Part shown: one piece after another, positions 14,216-20,785 of the stretch
Layout of the letters: each line of letters opens with the position of its first letter
Numbering within the stretch: position 1 is the first letter of the stretch
Source of the DNA: JBEIFW01 sp044370695
GTDB lineage: Bacteria > Actinomycetota > Acidimicrobiia > Acidimicrobiales > Ilumatobacteraceae
Assembly (NCBI GenBank): GCA_044370695.1
Contig: JBILVB010000043.1
Span: 1-23,921 of the forward strand
DNA length: 23,921 bases
Reading direction: 5' to 3'
Program-made: the position numbers and the translations under genes
The notes under the pieces: model-generated
What the model was told of the DNA's origin: nothing
Database searches by the model: none
Seen by the model: only the letters and a program-made list of their open reading frames with translations

Positions 14216-15229
14216 ATGGCTCCTGGGGTCCGATTCGGTGTCGGCTACGACTTCCGCAACCCGGCCGGTTCCGGCCGCTCCACCACGCAGGTCTACGGCG
14301 AGATCCTCGACCAGATCGTGCGCGCCGACGAACTCGGCTACGACCTCGTGTGGTTCACCGAGCACCACTTCGTGGAGGACGGCTACCTGCCGTCGTGGGT
14401 GCCCGTCGCCGGGGCCGTCGCCGCCCGGACACGCCGGATCCGTATCGGGACCGACATCGCCCTGTTGCCCTTCTACCACCCGCTGCGGCTGGCCGAGGAC
14501 CTGGCCGTGCTCGACCATCTCTCCGCGGGCCGCATCGACCTCGGCCTCGGCATGGGCTACGCCCCGCACGAGTTCGCCGCGTTCGGCGTGTCGCTGAAGC
14601 ACCGTGTCTCGCTCATGGAGGAGGGCATCACCGTGCTGCGGGCAGCCTGGACCGGCGAGCCGTTCACGTTCGAGGGCAAGCGTTGGAGCTTCCGTGACGT
14701 GAAGGTCACCCCGGCGCCGGCGCAGCCCGGCGGGCCGCCGCTGTGGTTGGCCGCGATGACCTCCGCCGGCGCCCGGCGGGCCGCCCGGTTCGGCTGCCAT
14801 TTCCTGCCCCAGGGGAGCCGGGCCGACACCCTGGACGTCTGGCGCGACGAGCTCGCCGCCGCCGGCACACCGGCCGAGGACTACCGGGTCGGCATCATCC
14901 GGTCCTGGCTGGTCACCGACGACCGGGACCGGGACTGGCCCCCGATCCGCGACGCCGAGCGCTACCGGATGCGCACCTATGCCAAGTTCTTCGAGGAGGC
15001 CCAGGTCGATTTCGGCCTCGGCGGTACCGGCGGGATCCCCCAGACGTGGGTGATCGGCGACGAGGACCACGTCACCGAGCAGCTCGGCGCGTTCATCGAG
15101 ACGTACGGATTGACCGACGTCGTCACGTGGGGCATCCCGCCGGGGTTGTCCCCGGAACGCACCGACGAGAGTCTGGAGCGCTTCGCCCGGGGGGTGATGC
15201 CCCGTCTCAAGGCCCGGTTCGGGGGCTGA
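14216..15229 (+). CDS. LLM class flavin-dependent oxidoreductase (luciferase-like)
   Basis: A 337-residue cytosolic monooxygenase-type enzyme of the bacterial luciferase-like family, which uses reduced FMN or F420. The barrel strands are clear: GYDLVWFTEHHFVEDGYLPS, RIRIGTDIALLPFYHPLRLAEDLAVLDHLSAGRIDLGLGMGY and PPLWLAAMTSAGARRAARFG. C-terminal residues VIGDEDHVTEQL form the usual gating segment. The cofactor and substrate cannot be assigned. Start: ATG at 14216, with TATGAG 6 bases upstream and no Shine-Dalgarno sequence; a GTG two codons earlier is possible. It is divergent from the SPFH gene and convergent with the VOC gene. Confidence 0.9.
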   Translation: MAPGVRFGVGYDFRNPAGSGRSTTQVYGEILDQIVRADELGYDLVWFTEHHFVEDGYLPSWVPVAGAVAARTRRIRIGTDIALLPFYHPLRLAEDLAVLDHLSAGRIDLGLGMGYAPHEFAAFGVSLKHRVSLMEEGITVLRAAWTGEPFTFEGKRWSFRDVKVTPAPAQPGGPPLWLAAMTSAGARRAARFGCHFLPQGSRADTLDVWRDELAAAGTPAEDYRVGIIRSWLVTDDRDRDWPPIRDAERYRMRTYAKFFEEAQVDFGLGGTGGIPQTWVIGDEDHVTEQLGAFIETYGLTDVVTWGIPPGLSPERTDESLERFARGVMPRLKARFGG

Positions 15230-15253
15230 GCGACGAGCCGCACCGGCACCGGT

Positions 15254-16006
15254 TCAGGCCGGCACCGGGCGGATCCACAAGCCGCCGATCCGCAGTCGAC
15301 CGTCGGACACCTCGACCCCGCCGCCGGCGGCGCGGGCCAGCACGGCGGCGGGATCGACCGCGGCGATGTCGACCGACGCCAGGCCCTCGCCGCGCTCGTC
15401 GGCCACCGGCCGGAAGCGGATCACCGCGTCGTCGAGCACCAGATCGGGGCCGCCGTCACCGGCGGCGAGCGGCAGCCGCACCAGGGCCGACCAGCGCGCC
15501 GCCACGGCGTCGGGGTCGTTGCAGGCCACCTCGGCGGCGGGGAGGCCCCGCACGACCTCGGTCCGCACGGCGGGACGCCAGTTCCGCCCGGCCGGCTCCC
15601 AGTCCTGCGGTGGTTCCATCTGGTCGATCTCGAGGAAGGTGCCGCCGGTGTCGGCCGGGTGGAGCTGGACGTCGGTGAACCCGTGCGCGTCGAATCGCGC
15701 CACGACCCGCACGCCGAGTTCCTCGACTGCGCGCACGTGCGCAGGGTGGTCGTCGGTCTGGACGATGAGCATGTAGCCGCTCGGACCCCCCCGGCGCTGG
15801 AGGTAGCGGGTGAACTGCGTACCGTCCCGGGTGGGGGCGATCACCTCGAGGAACTGGTCGCCCACCGGGATGACGGCGTTGACGAGCCCCAGCCGCTCGA
15901 TGCCCGGATCGTTGAAGCCGACCTCGACGCCGAGCACGGCACGGAGTTGCTCCACGACCGGATCGCGCTGCTCGGCCACGAGTGCCACCTGCCGGAGTCG
16001 TCGCAT
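15254..16006 (-). CDS. VOC family (glyoxalase-like) protein
   Basis: A 250-residue cytosolic protein of two vicinal-oxygen-chelate modules. The N-terminal module (about 1-130) is clear: a start strand LRQVALVAEQRD, then NAVIPVGDQFLEVIAP and a second half with VQLHPADTGGTFLEIDQ. Glu in FLEVIAP, His in VQLHPAD and Glu in FLEIDQ are candidate metal ligands. The C-terminal half (about 150-250) is more degenerate. It resembles glyoxalase-like domain proteins found across actinobacteria; the substrate is unknown. The ATG at 16006 has GGGAG 8 bases upstream, which supports the start. The frame is open upstream to 16105 but without family similarity. Confidence 0.82.
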   Translation of the reverse strand: MRRLRQVALVAEQRDPVVEQLRAVLGVEVGFNDPGIERLGLVNAVIPVGDQFLEVIAPTRDGTQFTRYLQRRGGPSGYMLIVQTDDHPAHVRAVEELGVRVVARFDAHGFTDVQLHPADTGGTFLEIDQMEPPQDWEPAGRNWRPAVRTEVVRGLPAAEVACNDPDAVAARWSALVRLPLAAGDGGPDLVLDDAVIRFRPVADERGEGLASVDIAAVDPAAVLARAAGGGVEVSDGRLRIGGLWIRPVPA

Positions 16007-16044
16007 GACGGGATCTCCCTTTCCGGGCCCCCCGGCCCGGCCGC

Positions 16045-16050
16045 ACCGTA
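16045..16050 (-). promoter_or_regulatory. Possible -10 box of the VOC gene
   Basis: TACGGT on the minus strand, 38 bases before the ATG, leaving a short leader. The leader holds a small G/C hairpin (about 16024-16037) and the GGGAG ribosome site. Confidence 0.35.
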
Positions 16051-16114
16051 CGCGCTCGGCCGGCGGTGTCCCAGCACACCGACGGTTCGCTGACCGTTCC
16101 GGCACTCACGCCCA

Positions 16115-16120
16115 TACGGT
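16115..16120 (+). promoter_or_regulatory. -10 box of the pentapeptide-repeat gene (leaderless)
   Basis: TACGGT is followed by 6 bases and the GTG start at 16127, with no Shine-Dalgarno sequence. Confidence 0.5.
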
Positions 16121-16126
16121 CTCGCG

Positions 16127-16663
16127 GTGCCTCCTGTGGGAAACCGGCCCGGCGGCGACCTCCGGGGTGTCGATCTGTCGGGCGCCAAGCTCAGCGAATC
16201 CGACTTCATGGACGCCGACCTGAGCGAGGCGAGCCTCGTCGGCACCGACCTCAGCGGCGCCAACCTGATGGGAGCCGACCTCAGCGGCGCCCGGCTCACT
16301 CGTGCGTTCCTCATCAGCGCGCTGCTCACCGGTACGGTGCTTGAACGGGCCAACCTCACCGGGGCGCACCTGAACGCCGCGAAGATGAACGGTGCCCGGC
16401 TGAACGGCGCCAACCTGACGGCGGCGGACCTCGCCGACGCCGTACTCGCCGGCGCCAAGCTCGTCGAGGCGAACCTCAACGGCGCCTCGCTCAACGGCGC
16501 CAACCTCACCGGCGCCAACCTCACCCGCGCCGACCTGAGCGGCGCCAGCCTGATCGGTGCCGACTTCAGCGGTGCGACCCTGGTCGACACGGACCTGAGC
16601 GGGGTGCGGCACAACTACCGCACCCGCTGGCCCGCCGGGTTCCGCCCGCCCCCGTCGGCCTGA
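16127..16663 (+). CDS. Pentapeptide-repeat protein
   Basis: A 178-residue protein made almost wholly of pentapeptide repeats. I count 30 uninterrupted units (residues 9-158) of the A(D/N)LXX type, such as GANLT and GADLS. This predicts a right-handed beta helix of about 7.5 coils. The units GTVLE and AAKMN depart most from the consensus. The C-terminal cap (NYRTRWPAGFRPPP) is common in the family. Similar size is seen in the gyrase-protecting MfpA and Qnr proteins, but nothing here shows that function, and most family members have none assigned. There is no signal peptide, so it is probably cytosolic. The start is GTG with a leaderless-type promoter. Confidence 0.93.
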   Translation: MPPVGNRPGGDLRGVDLSGAKLSESDFMDADLSEASLVGTDLSGANLMGADLSGARLTRAFLISALLTGTVLERANLTGAHLNAAKMNGARLNGANLTAADLADAVLAGAKLVEANLNGASLNGANLTGANLTRADLSGASLIGADFSGATLVDTDLSGVRHNYRTRWPAGFRPPPSA

Positions 16664-16718
16664 GCGGGCGACCCCCGGGGCCCAGGCGACTCCGGTCGGC
16701 CGAGCGGCACTCACCCGC

Positions 16719-16724
16719 TAGCGT
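16719..16724 (+). promoter_or_regulatory. Possible -10 box of the cytochrome P450 gene
   Basis: TAGCGT lies just upstream of the Shine-Dalgarno region of the P450 gene, so the transcript would have a leader of about 10 bases. Confidence 0.35.
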
Positions 16725-16740
16725 TCGGAGGGGACAGGGG

Positions 16741-17931
16741 GTGGGAATGGCGACCGACGAGGTTCCGACGTTCACGCAGGACGACATGCGTGCGCTCGAT
16801 CCGGGCGGCAGCGCCCAGCTACGGCTGCTCGCACGAAGTGGCGTGGCCGTCGGCCGGAGCGCCGAGTTCGGCGGTCCGATCGTGTTCGACGAGCAACTCG
16901 CCGAACGACTGCTCACCGAGCCCAAGGTGGCCGGAGCGGTGGCCATGCCGCTCCTGGAGTCGGCCGGGGTGACGAGCGGACCGCTGCACGAGCTGTGGTC
17001 CGCACTGATGTTCGGCAAGGACGGCGAGGAGCACGACCGGATCCGACGCGTCGTTGCGGCGCACTTCACGCCACGGGCGATCGAGAAGCTACGGCCCGTC
17101 ACGGAACGCATCGCCGACGCCCTTCTCGACGAAGTGCTCGCAAGCGGGGTCGAACTGGAACTGTGGAACGACTACGCGCTCCCGCTCGCCGCCAAGGCCC
17201 AAGCGGCGCTGCTCGGCCTACCGGAGTCGGACCTCGACCGAATCGTGCCGTGGGCGCTCGCACTCGTCGAGGCGTTCGTTCCGACGAGCGAGGGAGTCGT
17301 GACCGCTGCGACCGAAGCGGCCGCAGCCTTCACCGCCTACCTCGACGAGGTGTTCGACGGAGCCCCGAGCGAGGCCGGCACGGTGCTCGAAACAGTGCGG
17401 GCCGACACCACCTTGGATCGGATCGAGCAGCGGGCCCTTGTCGCCAATCTCATGTTCGGTGGACTCGACGCCACCGCCAAGACCCTGACGACCACGGTCC
17501 ATCTCCTCGCGACCAATCCCGACCAGCTCGCCGCAGCCGGTGGATGCCCGATCGAGCAGGTGGTGGCCGAAGGGATGCGGATGGCACCGCCCCTGGCCGG
17601 CGTGGCGCGCGTCGCGCTCGCGCCGGTGGACCTGGGCGCCTGTCGCGCGCAGCCGGGCGATCTGGTCCTCGTGACGACCGTCGGCCTGACCGGGGACCCG
17701 GTGCGCTACCCGGATCCGGAGCGATTCGACGTCACCCGCACGCCGGGCAAACAACTCGCCTTCGGCGCCGGGCCCCACTACTGCCTGGGCGCCAACCTGG
17801 CGAAGCTCGTGTTGCACGTCGGCCTCGCGACGCTCGTGCGCCGCACACCCACGCTCCGGCTCGACGGGGAGGCGGTGTGGGGGCCGGGGGTCTTCGGCGG
17901 GATCGTGCACCTGCCGCTGACGACCGGCTGA
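16741..17931 (+). CDS. Cytochrome P450
   Basis: A soluble 396-residue class I-type P450. The heme-binding motif FGAGPHYCLG carries the Cys ligand at residue 348. The ExxR motif is Glu277-Arg280 (EGMR). The I-helix reads FGGLDAT (residues 239-245): the acid Asp243 is kept, but the next position, usually the oxygen-activating Thr, is Ala244. The substrate cannot be predicted, and no ferredoxin or reductase gene is adjacent. The start is GTG at 16741, 7 bases after GGAGGGG; an ATG two codons later (16747) is the alternative. The tRNA-Ser(CGA) gene on the other strand ends 41 bases after its stop. Confidence 0.93.
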   Translation: MGMATDEVPTFTQDDMRALDPGGSAQLRLLARSGVAVGRSAEFGGPIVFDEQLAERLLTEPKVAGAVAMPLLESAGVTSGPLHELWSALMFGKDGEEHDRIRRVVAAHFTPRAIEKLRPVTERIADALLDEVLASGVELELWNDYALPLAAKAQAALLGLPESDLDRIVPWALALVEAFVPTSEGVVTAATEAAAAFTAYLDEVFDGAPSEAGTVLETVRADTTLDRIEQRALVANLMFGGLDATAKTLTTTVHLLATNPDQLAAAGGCPIEQVVAEGMRMAPPLAGVARVALAPVDLGACRAQPGDLVLVTTVGLTGDPVRYPDPERFDVTRTPGKQLAFGAGPHYCLGANLAKLVLHVGLATLVRRTPTLRLDGEAVWGPGVFGGIVHLPLTTG

Positions 17932-17972
17932 ATCTCGTCGGCGGCATACGCGTCGGGCGCAGCTGCCGGGGT

Positions 17973-18061
17973 GGCGGAAGGAGTGGGATTCGAACCCACG
18001 GAGACCCGAAGACCTCAACGGCTTTCGAGGCCGTCCCATTCGTCCGCTCTGGCATCCTTCC
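17973..18061 (-). tRNA. tRNA-Ser (anticodon CGA)
   Basis: On the minus strand the acceptor stem GGAAGGA/TCCTTCC closes the cloverleaf. The anticodon stem ACGGC/GCCGT holds the loop CTCGAAA, giving CGA, which reads the Ser codon UCG. A long variable arm, typical of class II tRNAs, precedes the T arm GTGGGTTCGAATCCCAC. The discriminator is G and the 3' CCA is encoded. It lies 29 bases after tadA on the same strand. Confidence 0.95.
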
Positions 18062-18090
18062 GAGGCGGCCGCAGCGTAGCGCGCCGGGCG

Positions 18091-18540
18091 TCACCGGAGG
18101 GAGGCGAAGAACTCCTGCAGCAGCGCGGCCGACTCGGCCGCCCGGACGCCGTGCACGACGGGCAGGTTGTGGTTCAGGCGGGGATCGGCGCACACGTTGT
18201 ACAGCGTCGAGGTGGCGCCGGCCTTGGGGTCGGCGGCGCCGAACACCACCCGGCCGAGTCGGGCGTTGAGCAGGGCACCTGCGCACATCACGCACGGCTC
18301 GAGCGTGACGTACAGGGTGCAGTCCTCGAGGTGCCAGGTACCCAAGGAGGCGGCCGCATCCCGCAACGCCAGGATCTCCGCGTGCGCAGTCGGGTCGCCG
18401 GTGCGCTCGCGCTCGTTGTGCCGCGACGCGATCACCTCCCCGTGGCGCGTCACCACGGCACCCACCGGGACGTCGCCGTGGGCGACCGCCATCGCAGCTT
18501 CGGCCAGGGCAAGGCCCATGAGGGCATCGTGCTCGCTCAT
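18091..18540 (-). CDS. tadA: tRNA-specific adenosine deaminase TadA
   Basis: A 149-residue zinc enzyme that deaminates the wobble adenosine of tRNA-Arg(ACG) to inosine. It has the deaminase motif HAE (residues 53-55; His ligand and catalytic Glu) and PCVMC (82-86; two Cys ligands), and the TadA-type DVPVGAVV and YNVCADPRLNH segments. The ATG at 18540 gives the usual N-terminus. The frame stays open upstream to 18768, but that part crosses a tRNA gene. It lies between two serine tRNA genes on the same strand, 14 bases after the first, so the three may be one transcript. Confidence 0.93.
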   Translation of the reverse strand: MSEHDALMGLALAEAAMAVAHGDVPVGAVVTRHGEVIASRHNERERTGDPTAHAEILALRDAAASLGTWHLEDCTLYVTLEPCVMCAGALLNARLGRVVFGAADPKAGATSTLYNVCADPRLNHNLPVVHGVRAAESAALLQEFFASLR

Positions 18541-18554
18541 GGGCCGAGTCTCGC

Positions 18555-18642
18555 TGGCGGAGGGAGTGGGATTCGAACCCACGGTGGGTTGCCCCACACA
18601 CGCTTTCCAAGCGTGCCGATTCGGCCGCTCTCGCATCCCTCC
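18555..18642 (-). tRNA. tRNA-Ser (anticodon GGA)
   Basis: On the minus strand the acceptor stem is GGAGGGA/TCCCTCC, and the anticodon stem CACGC/GCGTG holds the loop TTGGAAA, giving GGA, which reads UCC and UCU. It has a long class II variable arm, a T arm GTGGGTTCGAATCCCAC, discriminator G and an encoded CCA. It is immediately upstream of tadA. Confidence 0.95.
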
Positions 18643-18692
18643 CGGACGCCCGCTCGGAGCGCCGGTGCCGGCCCGGGGACCGGTGTGTGACG

Positions 18693-18698
18693 ACGCTA
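18693..18698 (-). promoter_or_regulatory. Possible -10 box of the tRNA-Ser(GGA)-tadA-tRNA-Ser(CGA) unit
   Basis: TAGCGT on the minus strand, about 50 bases before the tRNA 5' end. No clear -35 box is visible. Confidence 0.3.
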
Positions 18699-18707
18699 GC
18701 CGAGCGG

Positions 18708-18713
18708 TAGCCT
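18708..18713 (+). promoter_or_regulatory. Possible -10 box of the SRP RNA gene
   Basis: TAGCCT on the plus strand, about 20 bases before the first paired base of the SRP RNA. A weak -35-like GTGACG (18687-18692) is 15 bases upstream. Confidence 0.35.
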
Positions 18714-18733
18714 TGGCCTCCTGTCGTCGTCGT

Positions 18734-18865
18734 CCTGCCGGGCGAGGTGACGGTCGGGTCCTGTGCAACGTCAGCCCGTGAACCAGGTCAGGGCCGGGAG
18801 GCAGCAGCCTTCAACGGAACCTGACGGGTGCCGCAGGTCGCCTGGCCGTCACCTCCCTCGGCAGG
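18734..18865 (+). ncRNA. ffs: Signal recognition particle RNA (4.5S type)
   Basis: The conserved SRP core is present: CCAGGTCAGG followed by GCCGGGAGGCAGCAGCC (domain IV and its Ffh-binding internal loops). The outer helix is supported by pairing of CCTGCCG (18734-18740) with CGGCAGG (18859-18865), and of GAGGTGACGG (18743-18752) with CCGTCACCTC (18846-18855). The apical tetraloop reads GGGA, a GNRA-type loop, rather than the common GGAA. The RNA binds Ffh to target membrane proteins. The ends are set by pairing and may be off by a few bases. Position just before dnaX is the usual actinobacterial arrangement. Confidence 0.9.
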
Positions 18866-18918
18866 GCACGAACTCCGCAGCGCACTGCCTCCGGCCGAGC
18901 CACACGACAGCCCGCCGT

Positions 18919-18924
18919 TAGCAT
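18919..18924 (+). promoter_or_regulatory. -10 box of dnaX (leaderless)
   Basis: TAGCAT is followed by 7 bases and the GTG start at 18932. There is no Shine-Dalgarno sequence, so dnaX may be translated from a leaderless message separate from the SRP RNA. Confidence 0.5.
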
Positions 18925-18931
18925 CGAGCCC

Positions 18932-20758
18932 GTGACCTATCAGGCCCTCTACCGCCGATACCGACCCCGTCGGTTCGCCGAATTGAAGGGCCAGGAACAC
19001 ATCGTGCGGGCGCTGCGCAACGCCGTCACGCAGGACCGGGTGGGCCACGCCTACCTGTTCTCCGGCCCGCGCGGCACCGGCAAGACCACCTCGGCGCGGA
19101 TCCTGGCCAAGGTCCTCAACTGCGAACACCCCCTCGACGGCGAGCCCTGCTGTGCGTGCGAGTCCTGCACGGCCGTCGAGGCCGGCCTCAGCTACGACGT
19201 GATCGAGCTCGACGCGGCGTCCAACAACGGCGTCGACGACGTGCGCGAGCTCATCGAGCGAGCGGCGCTCGGGATCGCGGGCCGGCGCAAGGTGTACATC
19301 CTCGACGAGGTCCACATGCTGTCTCGCAACGCCGAGGCCGCGCTGCTCAAGACCCTCGAGGAACCCCCGCCGCACGTCGTGTTCGTCCTCGCGACCACCG
19401 ACCCGCAGAAGGTCTCCGAGACGATCCGCAGCCGCACTCAGCACCTGCAGTTCCATCTGCTGCCCGGTGACGAACTCGAACAGCACGTCCGATGGGTGAT
19501 CGACGACGCCGGTCTCGAGGTCACCGACGACGCCGTCGAGGCCGTCCTGCGCCGCGGCGGCGGCTCGGCGCGCGACACGCTGTCCGCGCTCGAGCAGGTG
19601 GTCACGGCCGGCGGCGTGGCCCCCGAGGACGCACCGCTCGACGAGATCGTCGAGGCCCTCGGTGCCCGTGACGCGGCGGCTGCGCTCGCCGGCCTGGCCC
19701 GGGCGGTCGACGCCGGGGTCGATCCCCGGTCGGCCGCCGAACGGCTCGTGGCCCACCTGCGCGATCTCCTGCTCGTGAAACTCGCTCCCGAACTGGTGCG
19801 GCTGCCGGACCGATCCCGCAGCCGGGTGGAAGCGCAGGCCGCAGCCTTCGGGCCCGCCGCGGTCACCCGGGCCATGGAGATCCTCGGCGAGACCATCGTG
19901 GAGCTGCCCCGGGCACCCGAGCCACGGATCCTCGTCGACGTCGCGCTCGTCCGGATCTCCGCCGTCGAGGCCGACACCTCCACGGGCGCATTGCTCGCCC
20001 GAATCGAACGCCTCGAACGAGCGCTCGCGGGCGGGGTACCGGCGACACCGGCGACACCGGCGAGCTCCACGGCAGCGAGATCCACTACGCCGACTGCGGT
20101 GCCGACTGCGGTGCCGACTGCGGTGCCGACTGCGGCGCCGACCGGCCCCACGACCGGCCCCGCGGTGGGGACGACTCGGGTGGCCTCGGCCGGCCGTCCG
20201 GATCCCGACCCGGGCCGGCCTCGCGCCGTGCTGGGGTCCCGCGGGCGTCCCGAGGCGAGTCCCCGGACCTCGAACGAGCCGCCCGCTGTTGCGCCAGCAG
20301 CGCCCACGCCACCGCCGGAGCCCGCCCGCACGGCCGGGCCGATCGGGCGGGAGCAACTCGAACGGCTGTGGACCGACAAGGTGATCCCGGGTCTCAAGCC
20401 GGTGGCCCGGGCGCTGTACTCCGACGCGCGGATCGTCGACAGCGCAGCCGGTAGCGCCACCCTGGCCGTGCCGGCGTCGGTGTTGAGCCGGTGCGAGGAG
20501 ATCCGTCCCCAGATCGAAGCGGTACTCGGTGGCGCCCTCGGGGCCGCTGTGCGGCTGGCGCTCGTCGCCGATCCCACCGGCGAGAACCCGCCGGCACGAG
20601 CCCGACGCAACGAGCCGGCACCACCTCCCGACGACGAGCACTACGACCCCGCCGAGTTGGTCGACGCGCCCCCCGCGGCGATGCGCCGCACCGGGGTGGA
20701 CCGCCTGCTCGACGCCTTCCCGGGTGCCCAACTCGTCGAAGGAGCCGAGCGCCCGTGA
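18932..20758 (+). CDS. dnaX: DNA polymerase III subunit gamma/tau
   Basis: The 608-residue ATPase of the clamp-loader complex. The AAA+ part has Walker A GPRGTGKTT (residues 45-53), a four-Cys zinc module (Cys64, Cys73, Cys76, Cys79), Walker B ILDEVHML and the arginine-finger segment IRSRTQ. It continues with the lid and collar domains to about residue 360. A Pro/Ala/Thr-rich linker follows (about 365-465), including a four-fold PTAV repeat. The C-terminal part (about 470-608) is the tau-like region (REQLERLWTDKVIPGLKP), expected to contact DnaB or polymerase alpha. No A-rich slippery site is seen, so a separate gamma form by frameshifting is unlikely. The start is GTG at 18932. Confidence 0.96.
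   Translation: MTYQALYRRYRPRRFAELKGQEHIVRALRNAVTQDRVGHAYLFSGPRGTGKTTSARILAKVLNCEHPLDGEPCCACESCTAVEAGLSYDVIELDAASNNGVDDVRELIERAALGIAGRRKVYILDEVHMLSRNAEAALLKTLEEPPPHVVFVLATTDPQKVSETIRSRTQHLQFHLLPGDELEQHVRWVIDDAGLEVTDDAVEAVLRRGGGSARDTLSALEQVVTAGGVAPEDAPLDEIVEALGARDAAAALAGLARAVDAGVDPRSAAERLVAHLRDLLLVKLAPELVRLPDRSRSRVEAQAAAFGPAAVTRAMEILGETIVELPRAPEPRILVDVALVRISAVEADTSTGALLARIERLERALAGGVPATPATPASSTAARSTTPTAVPTAVPTAVPTAAPTGPTTGPAVGTTRVASAGRPDPDPGRPRAVLGSRGRPEASPRTSNEPPAVAPAAPTPPPEPARTAGPIGREQLERLWTDKVIPGLKPVARALYSDARIVDSAAGSATLAVPASVLSRCEEIRPQIEAVLGGALGAAVRLALVADPTGENPPARARRNEPAPPPDDEHYDPAELVDAPPAAMRRTGVDRLLDAFPGAQLVEGAERP
20089..20136 (+). repeat. 12-base tandem repeat inside dnaX linker
   Basis: The unit GCCGACTGCGGT occurs four times in a row, the last copy with one change (final T to C). 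It encodes the PTAV repeat of the DnaX linker. A 9-base near-repeat (GGCGACACC) stands just upstream at about 20041-20058. Confidence 0.9.
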
Positions 20759-20785
20759 CGCCCCCGACGTCCGGCCGGAGCTGAG

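Noticed and set aside
17971..18690. A plus-strand open frame of 239 residues beginning AEGVGFEPT
   Set aside because: This phrase is the known false translation of the complement of serine tRNA genes; the frame crosses two tRNAs and tadA.
20089..20136. A possible CRISPR-like array
   Set aside because: The 12-base units have no spacers and lie in frame in dnaX.
18932..20758. Programmed frameshifting in dnaX to make a gamma form
   Set aside because: I see no A-rich slippery heptamer, and the frame runs unbroken to the tau-like end.
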